A DNA stretch of 64,000 bases from Curtobacterium sp. MCLR17_007 (GCF_003234655.2 NZ_CP126271.1:2046001-2110000), one strand, 5' to 3'. Shown: positions 1 to 8,595, counted from the stretch's first letter. Translations and numbers: made by a program. Notes: generated by a model from the letters alone, not told the origin.

Positions 1-49
1 GCGAGGCGGCGACGTCGTAGTCGCGGCGGTCTGCCTGGTTGCCTGCCAT
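1..49 (-). CDS. WXG100-type T7SS substrate, 5' fragment
   Basis: Only the first 16 codons are inside the window (MAGNQADRRDYDVAAS); the rest lies beyond the left edge. The ATG is preceded by GGGGGAG four bases upstream, a good ribosome binding site, and the gene starts 16 bp after the stop of the neighbouring WXG100 gene on the same strand. Tandem small WXG100 genes are the usual arrangement for substrates that form heterodimers and are exported by an EccC ATPase, and an EccC gene lies 4 kb away. Family assignment is by context and by the polar N-terminus only; the WXG turn itself is not visible. Confidence 0.55.
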   Translation of the reverse strand, partial: MAGNQADRRDYDVAAS

Positions 50-65
50 GGTGCTCCCCCTGGTG

Positions 66-401
66 TCAGTGGCCGGCGCCGAAGCGCGCAGCGTCGAAGT
101 TGACGGTGCCGGACGCCTGGGTGGCGTCGTCGGCCATCTGCTGGTCGCCCTGCCCGAACGCGGTGTCCATGCCGCCGATGCCGCTCAGCACAGCGGCGAG
201 GGCGGCGTTGAGCTCGTTCGCCACCTGGTCCGACTGGGACTTGAACCGGTCGAAGGCCGCGCGGCCCGCACCGTTGAACTTGCCCTGCAGCGGCTCGGCC
301 GCGGCGAGCAGCGCCTTCACCTGGGACCCGAGGTCCTGGGAGGCACTGCCGGTCTTCTTGCTCAGCTGGCCGAGTGTGTCGGCCCCCATCGCGAACTTCA
401 C
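66..401 (-). CDS. WXG100 family type VII secretion substrate
   Basis: Small, all-helical 111-residue protein of the WXG100 (EsxA/EsxB) class, expected to be exported by the type VII machinery encoded next to it. Two helices flank the turn GKFNGAGRAAF, where Phe-Asn-Gly stands in the place of Trp-X-Gly. The C-terminal tail is polar and ends in DAARFGAGH; I see no clear YxxxD/E export signal. The start is taken as GTG at 401 (VKFAMGADTL) because GAGGGG sits seven bases upstream; the longer reading frame to 482 has no ribosome binding site. It lies 16 bp upstream of a second gene of the same size class and is divergent from the secretion operon. Confidence 0.82.
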   Translation of the reverse strand: MKFAMGADTLGQLSKKTGSASQDLGSQVKALLAAAEPLQGKFNGAGRAAFDRFKSQSDQVANELNAALAAVLSGIGGMDTAFGQGDQQMADDATQASGTVNFDAARFGAGH

Positions 402-550
402 GTCTGTTCCCCTCAGTCGGTCGTGCGCTCGTGCACCAACGTCGACATTGTTCTCCATCGGAACGACTCGTGCAAGATGCAACGGGAGGTTCTCCCACCG
501 GCTGCTAGCCTCTCCACGCTGCAGTCCTGCGGATCCACGGGGAGGAACCG
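402..550. promoter_or_regulatory. Divergent promoter region of the T7SS locus
   Basis: The 149 bp between the WXG100 gene (minus) and the FHA gene (plus) must drive both directions. On the plus strand TAGCCT at 506-511 is a plausible -10 hexamer, giving a leader of about 33 nt with GGGGAGG before the ATG at 551. Just upstream is a perfect inverted repeat GGGAG-GTT-CTCCC at 484-496, placed where an operator could act. On the minus strand TTGCAC and CAATGT are present but with a long 19-base spacer, so that promoter is uncertain. Confidence 0.4.
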
Positions 551-1525
551 ATGCCGAGCGCGCTCGTCGGCTCGTTGAGCTGTGCCCGGTGCTCGCGCAT
601 CCTGGCCGCTGCCGAGCGGTTCTGCACCCGGTGCGGCGCCCCCCAGGTCGGAGCTGCGACCGGGGCCGCCACCGCGACCGGTGCCGGCCTGCTGGCCGGG
701 GTGGTACCGGCAGCCCCGACTCGACGGCGGACCGCGGCCGTCGTCGACGGCCTGGCCACGATCCTCCCGGCCGGCGTCCTGGTGGTGTCGCTCGTCCGGA
801 CCGACACGGCGGGCGCCGTCGTCGCAGGCGTCGCGCTGGCCGTCCTCGTCGTCCTGGTCCAGCTGCTCGCCGTCTGCCGGACCGGCCTGACCCTCGGACT
901 CGCCGTCACCCGGCTGCGCCGCGTCGACGTGCTCAGCGCCCTGCCGCCGACGGCCGCGACGGCGATCCGCGGCACCCTCGCAGCGTGGTCGCCGCACACC
1001 ACGATCACCGCCGACGTGCGACGCGGCCGGGACCCGCTCACCCCGGCCCTGCCGGCCCTGCACGTGCAGCAGCTGGGTCCGGCGGTGGTGCCGTCGGCAC
1101 CCGTCGCGGGCGAGGGCCGCCGCGCAGCCCGCGCACGGCAGGACGGGACGACCGAGACCCGACGCGGTGCGCGCCAGCAGGTCGTGCCGCTCGCCGACGT
1201 CCGGCTGGTCCCCGCCTCGGGCGACACGATCGTCGTGCGCGGTACCGTGCTCGTGGGCCGCCGCCCCGAGGCGGACACCCCGGACGTGACCGTGCACGCG
1301 CTGCCCGACATCGCACGCACGCTGTCCCGCAACCACGCCGTGCTCGAGTGGGCGGACGACCTGCTCTGGGTGACGGACCTGCACACCACGAACGGCACGA
1401 CGATCACCTCGCCCGAGGGAGCCGTCCAACCGCTGGTGCCGGGGCAGCGCACGGCCGCCGCGACCGGGTGGCGGGTCGAGCTGGGCGAACGCGAGTACAC
1501 GGTGACGGCCGGAGGACCGGCGTGA
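551..1525 (+). CDS. Zinc-ribbon / RDD-like membrane / FHA domain protein
   Basis: A 324-residue protein with three parts. Residues 11-28 form a zinc ribbon (C11-X2-C14, C25-X2-C28). Residues about 55-150 hold hydrophobic segments with the RDD-like phrases RRTAAVVDGL and RTGLTLGLAVTRLRRVD, suggesting a degenerate RDD membrane domain. The C-terminal third is an FHA fold: VGRRPE near residue 235, SRNHA near 260 and TNGT near 281 are the phosphothreonine-binding signatures. The protein would sit in the membrane and bind a phosphorylated partner, so secretion may be tuned by a Ser/Thr kinase; no kinase of that kind is nearby. GGAGG lies just before the ATG. It is the first gene of the T7SS plus-strand block. 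Confidence 0.8.
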   Translation: MPSALVGSLSCARCSRILAAAERFCTRCGAPQVGAATGAATATGAGLLAGVVPAAPTRRRTAAVVDGLATILPAGVLVVSLVRTDTAGAVVAGVALAVLVVLVQLLAVCRTGLTLGLAVTRLRRVDVLSALPPTAATAIRGTLAAWSPHTTITADVRRGRDPLTPALPALHVQQLGPAVVPSAPVAGEGRRAARARQDGTTETRRGARQQVVPLADVRLVPASGDTIVVRGTVLVGRRPEADTPDVTVHALPDIARTLSRNHAVLEWADDLLWVTDLHTTNGTTITSPEGAVQPLVPGQRTAAATGWRVELGEREYTVTAGGPA

Positions 1526-1567
1526 TGCCCGGGCCCCGTCGCCACCACCACGAGGAGACGACCGAGC

Positions 1568-1858
1568 GTGCCTGACAACAACGACACGATCCTGCTGGAG
1601 TCGGTGCGGACGCACCGGGTCCGTCTGCGCGGGGCCTTCCTGATCGGCGAGCTGGCGGAGCGCCGCACGGTCAACGACAACGTCCGACGCCTGGTCGGCA
1701 GCATGGTGCTCGCCGCCGTCGTGTGTGCCGGATGTGTCGGGACGGCCTTCGTCCTGAACGCGATCCAGAACGGACAGGCCGGCGGCCTCGGCGGGTCTGC
1801 CGGCACCACGAGCACCACGGCACCCGCGAGCGGGACGAGCGTCGGGGGGAACCGGTGA
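1568..1858 (+). CDS. Small single-pass membrane protein of the T7SS operon
   Basis: A 96-residue protein with a charged cytoplasmic arm (residues 1-42), one transmembrane helix (about 43-65, LVGSMVLAAVVCAGCVGTAF) and a short Gly/Ser/Thr tail. The short arm plus single helix resembles the N-terminus of EccB, but the large extracytoplasmic EccB domain is missing. It may be a reduced EccB-like scaffold or an unrelated accessory; that is inference. It overlaps the start of the EccD-like gene by four bases (GTGA), which implies translational coupling. No family name can be given from sequence alone. Confidence 0.7.
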   Translation: MPDNNDTILLESVRTHRVRLRGAFLIGELAERRTVNDNVRRLVGSMVLAAVVCAGCVGTAFVLNAIQNGQAGGLGGSAGTTSTTAPASGTSVGGNR

Positions 1859-3183
1859 CCGACTTCACACGCCTGACCGTCGTCGGCGCCACCCGCCGAG
1901 CGACGCTCGTCATCCCGAGCGACGAGACCCTCGGGTCGCTGGTCCCGCGGCTCGTCGAGCTGCTCGACGAACGGGTCGCCCCGGTCGCGCGTCCGCTGAC
2001 GCTGCTCCGGTCGACCGGCGAACAGCTCGACACCACGGCGTCGGCCGCCGACCAGGGCGTCGCCGACGGCGAGGTGCTGCGGCTGCTGCGACTCGACGAG
2101 GCCCCGCCCCCGCCCGAGGTCAGCGACGTGACCGACGCCGTCAGCGACGCACTCGGCTCCCGCTCCGGTCTGTGGGGACCCGGTCCACGCCTGCTGGTCG
2201 GCGGCGTGGGCATCGGTCTGCTGACGCTCGCCGCCGGGGTCGCCGCGCTCGACCTGCCGGGCCTCCGAGCAGTCCCCGCGATCGCGTGGGCCGTCTGCGT
2301 GGTCGCCGGGCTCGGCCTCGCCCTGGTCCGGGTCCGGACCGTGGCCTGGGCCCTCCTCGCCGCCGCCCTCGGGCTCGCGTTCCCGACCGCGGTCGGCCTG
2401 GAGGCCCTGCTCGCCTCCGCCGGGCCGTCCGGCTCCGTCACGCTCGGTCTGGCCGCGCCCACCGCGACCGTCGCGTGGCTCTCGCTGTTCCTGGTGGCAG
2501 GACTGGGCCGCCGCTCCGCGCCGGCCGCACTGGGCTCGGCGGTCGGTGTGGTCGGCGCCGGCGTCGCGACGCTGCTCGAGCGGACCCCGATGACCGGGGT
2601 CGAGAGTGCCGGTGTGCTCGCCACCGCCGCGGTCCTGGTGATCGGGCTCATCCCCTGGTACGCGATGTCGCTGTCGGGGTTGACGGGGCTCGACGACCAG
2701 GTGATCACCGGACGCCTCGCCCGGCGCGAGACCGTGCTGACCACGGTGGACCGCGCCTACCGGACGCTCACGTGGGCCACCTTCGCGGTGGCCTCGACGC
2801 TCGCCGTCGCCCTGGTCGGGGTCGCCGAGGCGACCGGTCCGTGGGCGCAGTGGCTCGGGGTCGCACTCGTGACCGTGACCGCGCTGCGGACCCGCGCGTT
2901 CCCGCTCGCGGCGCAGGTCGCGGCGCTGTGGGCGGCGACGGTGCCGGCGGTCGTGGTCGGCGTCACGGTGCACCTGCGCGGCGACGACGGAGCACTGGCC
3001 CCCGCTGTCCTCGCCGGTCTGGCGGTCGTGGTCGCGCTGCTCGTGCTCGTGGCCCCCGCCCGGCACCAGCGTGCGTCGCTCCGGCGGCTCGGCAACGTCG
3101 TCGAGTCGCTCGCGGTGATCGCCCTCGTCCCTCTGCTGATCGGCACGTTCGGCGTGTACGGCCAGCTCCTCGGGGCGTTCTGA
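1855..3183 (+). CDS. eccD: EccD-like type VII secretion integral membrane protein
   Basis: A 442-residue protein. The first 80 or so residues form a ubiquitin-like (YukD-type) domain (TRLTVVGATRRATLVIPSDE...), followed by about eleven hydrophobic helices, the architecture of EccD, the pore-lining component of ESX secretion complexes. The start is GTG at 1855, overlapping the previous stop as GTGA, with GGGGGGA upstream; longer frames run into the preceding gene. The stop codon overlaps the ATG of the following MinD-like gene by one base. Its position beside EccC and WXG100 genes supports the call. The length is slightly below the 460-510 residues usual for mycobacterial EccD. Confidence 0.85.
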   Translation: MTDFTRLTVVGATRRATLVIPSDETLGSLVPRLVELLDERVAPVARPLTLLRSTGEQLDTTASAADQGVADGEVLRLLRLDEAPPPPEVSDVTDAVSDALGSRSGLWGPGPRLLVGGVGIGLLTLAAGVAALDLPGLRAVPAIAWAVCVVAGLGLALVRVRTVAWALLAAALGLAFPTAVGLEALLASAGPSGSVTLGLAAPTATVAWLSLFLVAGLGRRSAPAALGSAVGVVGAGVATLLERTPMTGVESAGVLATAAVLVIGLIPWYAMSLSGLTGLDDQVITGRLARRETVLTTVDRAYRTLTWATFAVASTLAVALVGVAEATGPWAQWLGVALVTVTALRTRAFPLAAQVAALWAATVPAVVVGVTVHLRGDDGALAPAVLAGLAVVVALLVLVAPARHQRASLRRLGNVVESLAVIALVPLLIGTFGVYGQLLGAF

Positions 3184-4058
3184 TGAGCGTGTTGCGGTCG
3201 CTCGTCGGCACCGCCCCGGCCGCGGTCCTCGGAGCCACGGCGTCCGGGACGGGCGTGCTGGAGCAGGCCGACCGTGCGATCCGCGCCCCGCTCGCCCTCA
3301 GTCGACGGCTCGGCTTCGTGCAGCTCACCGGCGGGGTCGGCGCATCCACGTCGGCGTCGCTCGTCGCCAACCTGGTGGCCCACCGCCGGACGGGTCCGGT
3401 CCTGGGGGTCGACGCTGCGGCCGGCGCGCGCTCGATGCTCTGGCACGCGGGGCTGCCCGACCTGCCGCCGACCCTCGACGACGCGCGACGGCGCGACCCG
3501 GCGAGCACGTCGGACGCCACCACCGGACTCGCCCGCGCCGGTTCCGGGCTGTACGCCCTCGACGTCCGCGAGCCCGGCACGGCGGACGAACACGACGCAC
3601 CGCCCCGTCAGGCGACCGAAGCCCGCTGGGCCGAGGCGGTCGCCCCGGTCACGCGGTTCTTCGACGTGGTCTGCACCGACTGGGGCGTCCGCGCCCCCGG
3701 AGTCGACCTGACCGCGGTCGCGTACGCCAGCCACGCCGTCTGCCTGGTCGCGAGGACCGACCGGGTGTCGCTCGAGCGTGCCATGGCGGTCGTCGAGGCC
3801 GTCCGCGCGCTCGAACACCGACCGACGGTCGTCGTGGCCGCGGTGGACGTCGGGCGCTCGGGCTCGCGAGCCGTCGAAGCCGTCCGGTGGCCGGACGCCA
3901 CGGTCCTGCGGATCCCCGCCGACCCGGCACGGCTCGCGGGCGCCCCCAGGTCGACGCGCGACCTCACCGTCGCGACCCGCACCGCGCACGCCCGGCTCGC
4001 CGCCGCGCTGCTCGACACGACGACGGCCGGCACCGCGACCGAACGGAGCGACCGATGA
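3183..4058 (+). CDS. MinD/ParA-like protein with degenerate P-loop (T7SS-linked)
   Basis: A 291-residue SIMIBI-fold protein resembling the MinD-like proteins found in ESX loci. The region that should be a deviant Walker A reads LTGGVGASTSASLVANL (around residue 45): the glycines are kept but both lysines of KGGVGKT are lost. A switch-like VLGVDAAAGARSML and a Walker-B-like FFDVVCTDWG follow. It probably binds partners rather than cycling ATP in the usual way. The ATG at 3183 overlaps the eccD stop (TGATG), and its own stop overlaps the eccC start (ATGA), so the genes are coupled. A second protein of the same type follows eccC. Confidence 0.72.
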   Translation: MSVLRSLVGTAPAAVLGATASGTGVLEQADRAIRAPLALSRRLGFVQLTGGVGASTSASLVANLVAHRRTGPVLGVDAAAGARSMLWHAGLPDLPPTLDDARRRDPASTSDATTGLARAGSGLYALDVREPGTADEHDAPPRQATEARWAEAVAPVTRFFDVVCTDWGVRAPGVDLTAVAYASHAVCLVARTDRVSLERAMAVVEAVRALEHRPTVVVAAVDVGRSGSRAVEAVRWPDATVLRIPADPARLAGAPRSTRDLTVATRTAHARLAAALLDTTTAGTATERSDR

Positions 4059-7000
4059 CGCGTCGACTCGTCCACCGTCCCACGCGCGTGAGCCGCCCGC
4101 TCCGCGACGAGCCGACCGAGCCGCTCGCCCCGCCGCCCGCGCTGCCGGAGGGGCCCGTCGGCGGCATCCCGATCCAGACGCTGCTGCCCGTCGTCGGATC
4201 ACTCTCGTCGATTGTGATGATCGTCGTGCTGCGCAACGCCAACCCCGTCTTCATGGTGATCGGGGCCGTCGTGCTCGTGGTCGCCCTGGTCGGGGGCGTC
4301 GGCATGGCCGTGTCCCAGCGCGGGAACCAGGCCAGGACCCGACGGTCGCAGCGTGAGCGCTACCTCGACTTCCTCGAACGGACCCGGACCGAGATGCGGG
4401 CGCGGGCCCGCGACGTCCGGGCGAAGGCCAGCGTGCTGAACCCGGAACCGGACGCCCTGATCGAGGTCGTCCGCGACCCGGCGCGGCTGTGGGAACGCCG
4501 GCGCGGCCACGACGACTTCCTCGTCGTCCGCGGTGGGGTCGGCGACGTGCGCTGGTTCGACCTGACGCTGCCCGACGACGAGAACCCGGTCCAGCCCTTC
4601 GACCCGATCATGCTCGACGAGGCGCGCACGGTCGTGCAGCACTACGCGACCGTCGCGGGCATGCCGGTGACCGTCGACCTGGACCGCGCCGGCCACGTCG
4701 CGGTCATCGGCGACCGGGACCGTGTGCTCGAGGTGGCGCGCGGGATGATCGCCCAGCTCGCGACGCTGCACTCCCCCGAGGACCTGCACCTGGCCCTCGT
4801 GCACCCCGGTGCCCGCGCCGACGACTGGCGCGGGTTCGACCTGCTGCCGCACGCCGTCGACGACGAGCTGCTCGACGGCGACGTCCCGGCGCGGCGCATC
4901 GCCCCCGACGTCCAGTCGCTCCTCGGCGTGATCGGCGGCGAACTGGCGGACCGGGCGCAGTTCGCCGCGACTGCCAAGCGAAGTTCGGGGACGAGCGACC
5001 AGGCCGAGAACGCCCGGCTCGTCGTGTTCGTCGACGACCACGGGCACATCGCCTCCGACCTGCCGGTGCCGGACGCCGACCTCGGGCTCGCGGAGCTCCA
5101 GGTCACGACCGTGCACCTGCTGTCGGACCGCCTGCACGAGCCGTCCGACGTCACCGTCCGGATCGTGGTCGAGGACGACGACGCCACCGTCACCGACGCG
5201 CGGCGCGAGGCCGACGGCGAGGTCGTCGAGACGCGCTTCCGGACCGACCGCGTGCCGGCGACGACCTTCGAGACCCTGGCCCGCGAGCTCGCGCCGCTGC
5301 GGCTCAGCCTCACCGCGCAGGACGCCGCCGAGTCGGTCGACGGCATCGGCGTGACGGAGCTGCTCGGCATCACCGACATGGCCGACGTCTCGCCCGAGCA
5401 GGTCTGGCTTCCCCGCTCGCCCCGGGACTTCCTACGGGTGCCGATCGGTCTCGACGACTTCGGCGCGCCCGTGCTCCTCGACCTGAAGGAGTCCGCGCAG
5501 CTCGGCATGGGTCCACACGGCATCTGCATCGGTGCGACCGGCTCCGGCAAGTCCGAGATGCTCCGGACGCTCGTGCTCGGCCTCGCGCTCTCGCACTCCC
5601 CCGAGGACCTCAGCATGGTCCTCGTCGACTACAAGGGCGGGGCCGCGTTCGCCCCGTTCGCCGGACTCCCGCACATCGCCGGCATCATCGACAACCTCGA
5701 GGACGACGCCGGGCTCATCGAACGGGCACGCGCCTCGATCGCGGGCGAGGTCGTCCGACGACAGCGGGTGCTGCGCGACGCCGACAACGCGCCGTCGATC
5801 ACGCACTACCGCGAACTCCGCACGCAGCGTCCGGAACTGCCGCCGCTGCCACACCTGCTCCTCGTGATCGACGAGTTCGGCGAGCTGCTGACCGCGGAGC
5901 CCGAGTTCATCGAGCTGCTCATGACGATCGGGCGCATCGGACGGTCCATCGGCGTGCACCTGCTGCTGTCGAGCCAACGCATCGAGGCCGGACGGCTGCG
6001 GGGGCTCGACACGTACCTGTCGTACCGGCTGGGCCTCCGGACGTTCTCCGAGGCCGAGAGCTCCACGATCCTCGACCGCCCCGACGCGTTCCACCTGCCC
6101 GCGATCCCCGGCTACGGGTACCTCAAGGTCGACACCTCCGTCTACCGGCGGTTCCGTGCGGGGTACGTCTCCGGGCCAGTCGAGGCGACCACCGTCCGGG
6201 CCGAGCCGGCGTCGCGACCGGAGCCGGTCCTCCTGCCCGTCTTCAACACCCTCGCCTCCGATGCGGGTGACCACGGACCGGGCGAGACCGAGCTCCGTCG
6301 TCCGCAGACCGGACGCGCACTGGTCGACGAAGCCGTCGAGCGCCTGCTCGACGCCGACCGCACCACCCGCCCGATCTGGCTGCCACCGCTGCCGACGCGA
6401 CTCGCGCTCTCGCGGGTGATCACCGAGCGGGTCGAGGACGTGCCAGCGCTGCGCGTCCCCCTCGGGCTGCTCGACGACCCGTCCGAACAGACGCAGCGCC
6501 CCTGGTACCTCGACCTCACGCGAGCCGGCGGGCACGCCGCCGTGATCGGGGCCCCGCAGTCCGGTCGCTCCACGATGCTGCGGTCGATCGCCGCGTCCAC
6601 GGCCCTGACGGCGACGCCCCAACAGGTCAGCCTGTACGGGCTGGACCTCAGTGGGAGCGGGCTCGCGCGGATCGAGGCCTTCCCCCACGTCGGTGGCGTC
6701 GCGACCCGGGCGGACCCGGCACGCATGCAGCGGTTGCTCGAGGAGCTCCAGCTCATGCTGGCCACCCGTGAGCGCGCGTTCCGCGTGCACGGGGTCGACT
6801 CCCTCGACGCGCTGCGTGCCCGGCACGCGGCCGGTGCGCTGCCGGAGCTCCCGAGCGCCGAGGTCGTCCTGCTCGTCGACGGGTACGGCGCCGTGCGCGA
6901 CGAGTACGAGCGGTTCGAGCCCGTCCTCGGCGAACTGCTGCAGCGCGGCTCCGGACTGGGTGTGCACGTCGTCATGACGATGACGCGGTGGAACGAACTG

Positions 7001-8005
7001 CGCATGGCCGTACAACCGCTCGTGGGGACCCGGGTCGAACTGCGTCTGAACGACCCCGCCGACTCGGTGGTCGACCGTCGGCTGTCACAGACGATCCGTG
7101 CCGACCAGCGCGGCCGGGCGATCACCGAGGAGCGGCGCTTCGTCCAGCTCGCACTGCCGGTCATGGACGACGTGGACGACGACGACGTGGCGGACGCCCT
7201 CGAGGCCCTGGCACGTCGGGCGGCGGACAGCTGGTCGGGCCCGGGTGCGGCTCCCATCCGCCTGCTGCCGGCCGACTACGAACCGGCGGAGCTCCCCGAC
7301 CCCTTCGTCGAGCCGGACCGGGTGCCGTTCGGGCTGCGCCAGGACACCATGCAGCCGGCGTTCCTCGAGCTCGGCGACCGCGACCAGCACCTGCTCGTCT
7401 TCGGCGACTCCCGGTCGGGCAAGTCGACGCTGCTGCGCGGGGTCGTCGAGGGGCTGGTCGACCGGCACTCGCCCGACGAGCTCGTCGTCGCCGTGATGGA
7501 CAGCCGTGGTGCCCTCGCCGACGTCTGCCCCGACGACTACCTGGGCGGACAGGCGTCGAGCGCCCTCGAGGCCCGGTCGCTCGCGGCGGCCATCGCCGAG
7601 GAACTCGCCAAGCGGCAGGCCTCGTCCGACCGCGGCTCCGGCCCTCGGATCGTCGTGGTCGTGGACGACTTCGACATCCTCGCCAGCGGCGGGACGCAGC
7701 CGCTGGAGCCGCTGCTGCCCTACCTGCCGTCGGCCCGCGACCTGCGCCTGCACGTGCTCGTGGCACGACCGGTGGCCGGTCTGCAGCGGGCGCTGTTCGA
7801 CCTGACCCTGCAGGCGCTCCGCGACACCGGCGGCAGCACCTTCCTGATGTCCGGGGAGCGGAGCGAGGGGCAGATCGCGCCGCAGGTGTACGCCGAGCCG
7901 ATGACCGCCGGCCGCGGTCGCATGCTGCGGCGCGGCGAACGGTCGTTCATCGCCCAGGTCGCGCACTTCCGGACTGCGGGCACGACCGCGGAGGACGACC
8001 GGTGA
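4055..8005 (+). CDS. eccC: EccC-like FtsK/SpoIIIE ATPase of type VII secretion
   Basis: The 1316-residue motor of the secretion system. Two transmembrane helices lie at about residues 33-85, followed by a cytoplasmic stalk and three FtsK/SpoIIIE ATPase modules. Module 1 is intact: GATGSGKSE with Lys near 499 and Walker B LLLVIDEFGE near 606. Module 2 has GAPQSGRST near 832, with Arg replacing the Walker A lysine. Module 3 has GDSRSGKST near 1117 and VVVVDDFD near 1203. EccCa and EccCb are thus joined in one chain. EccC normally recognises WXG100 substrates through module 3. The ATG at 4055 overlaps the preceding stop as ATGA, with GGAG upstream; its stop overlaps the next gene as GTGA. Confidence 0.93.
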   Translation: MTRRLVHRPTRVSRPLRDEPTEPLAPPPALPEGPVGGIPIQTLLPVVGSLSSIVMIVVLRNANPVFMVIGAVVLVVALVGGVGMAVSQRGNQARTRRSQRERYLDFLERTRTEMRARARDVRAKASVLNPEPDALIEVVRDPARLWERRRGHDDFLVVRGGVGDVRWFDLTLPDDENPVQPFDPIMLDEARTVVQHYATVAGMPVTVDLDRAGHVAVIGDRDRVLEVARGMIAQLATLHSPEDLHLALVHPGARADDWRGFDLLPHAVDDELLDGDVPARRIAPDVQSLLGVIGGELADRAQFAATAKRSSGTSDQAENARLVVFVDDHGHIASDLPVPDADLGLAELQVTTVHLLSDRLHEPSDVTVRIVVEDDDATVTDARREADGEVVETRFRTDRVPATTFETLARELAPLRLSLTAQDAAESVDGIGVTELLGITDMADVSPEQVWLPRSPRDFLRVPIGLDDFGAPVLLDLKESAQLGMGPHGICIGATGSGKSEMLRTLVLGLALSHSPEDLSMVLVDYKGGAAFAPFAGLPHIAGIIDNLEDDAGLIERARASIAGEVVRRQRVLRDADNAPSITHYRELRTQRPELPPLPHLLLVIDEFGELLTAEPEFIELLMTIGRIGRSIGVHLLLSSQRIEAGRLRGLDTYLSYRLGLRTFSEAESSTILDRPDAFHLPAIPGYGYLKVDTSVYRRFRAGYVSGPVEATTVRAEPASRPEPVLLPVFNTLASDAGDHGPGETELRRPQTGRALVDEAVERLLDADRTTRPIWLPPLPTRLALSRVITERVEDVPALRVPLGLLDDPSEQTQRPWYLDLTRAGGHAAVIGAPQSGRSTMLRSIAASTALTATPQQVSLYGLDLSGSGLARIEAFPHVGGVATRADPARMQRLLEELQLMLATRERAFRVHGVDSLDALRARHAAGALPELPSAEVVLLVDGYGAVRDEYERFEPVLGELLQRGSGLGVHVVMTMTRWNELRMAVQPLVGTRVELRLNDPADSVVDRRLSQTIRADQRGRAITEERRFVQLALPVMDDVDDDDVADALEALARRAADSWSGPGAAPIRLLPADYEPAELPDPFVEPDRVPFGLRQDTMQPAFLELGDRDQHLLVFGDSRSGKSTLLRGVVEGLVDRHSPDELVVAVMDSRGALADVCPDDYLGGQASSALEARSLAAAIAEELAKRQASSDRGSGPRIVVVVDDFDILASGGTQPLEPLLPYLPSARDLRLHVLVARPVAGLQRALFDLTLQALRDTGGSTFLMSGERSEGQIAPQVYAEPMTAGRGRMLRRGERSFIAQVAHFRTAGTTAEDDR

Positions 8006-8595
8006 GCGTCACGCCCGTCCGGATCGTCGTCGCCGGCACGGCCGGCGGTGTCGGCACGACCACGGTCGCCGCGCTGCTGTTCGAGGCGCTCCGCCGCGCG
8101 TCCGTCGTGGGTGCCCCGGTGCTGTACGACCACTCGGGCGGCGACCTCGGCCTCAGGCTGCCGAACGGCGACGACGTGTCGGCGGTCGAGGACACCGTCG
8201 CCGTCCACGACGTCGGAGCGCACGCGTGGCGCGGTGGCATCGAGGCCCTGGCGTCGCCGGCCGACCTGCTCGTCGTCGTGGCTCCGGCGACGGGCGTCGG
8301 GCTCGCCGACGCTGCGCGCGTCCTCGAGGCCGCCACCGGTCGCTCCGGACGGACCGCGTCGACGCGGACGCTCGTCGTCCTCAACACCCCGTTCGGCTCC
8401 GACGTCGACCGTCGGGACGTGGACGAGTTCCGGCTCCGGCACGACCACAGCAGCGTGCTGCGCCTGCCCTCCGACCGGGCGCTCGGGATCGGCGGCCGGA
8501 TCCCGTCGTCCCGCCTGTCCGCCGCCACCCGACGGGCCCTCGCCGAGTTCGACCGGCGCACCGTCGGCATGCTCGCGACGCAACGCCGCGGCTGA
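8002..8595 (+). CDS. MinD-like protein with degenerate P-loop (second copy)
   Basis: A 197-residue protein beginning TPVRIVVAGTAGGVGTTTVA. The glycine-rich loop is clear, but both lysines of KGGVGKT are replaced (by Ala and Thr). Later segments (VLYDHSGGDLGLRLP, DLLVVVAPATGVGLADAARVL) fit a shortened MinD/ParA fold. It is probably a non-canonical nucleotide binder or a scaffold acting with EccC. The start is GTG at 8002 in a GTGA overlap with the eccC stop, so it ends the T7SS operon. It is not a close copy of the 3183-4058 gene: the two share fold and loop pattern but little sequence. Confidence 0.7.
   Translation: MSVTPVRIVVAGTAGGVGTTTVAALLFEALRRASVVGAPVLYDHSGGDLGLRLPNGDDVSAVEDTVAVHDVGAHAWRGGIEALASPADLLVVVAPATGVGLADAARVLEAATGRSGRTASTRTLVVLNTPFGSDVDRRDVDEFRLRHDHSSVLRLPSDRALGIGGRIPSSRLSAATRRALAEFDRRTVGMLATQRRG

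Noticed and set aside
505..3066. An 853-codon minus-strand open frame across the FHA and EccD-like genes
   Set aside because: Composition is dominated by Arg, Gly and Ser without domains, whereas the plus strand has FHA and multi-helix membrane proteins with proper ribosome binding sites.
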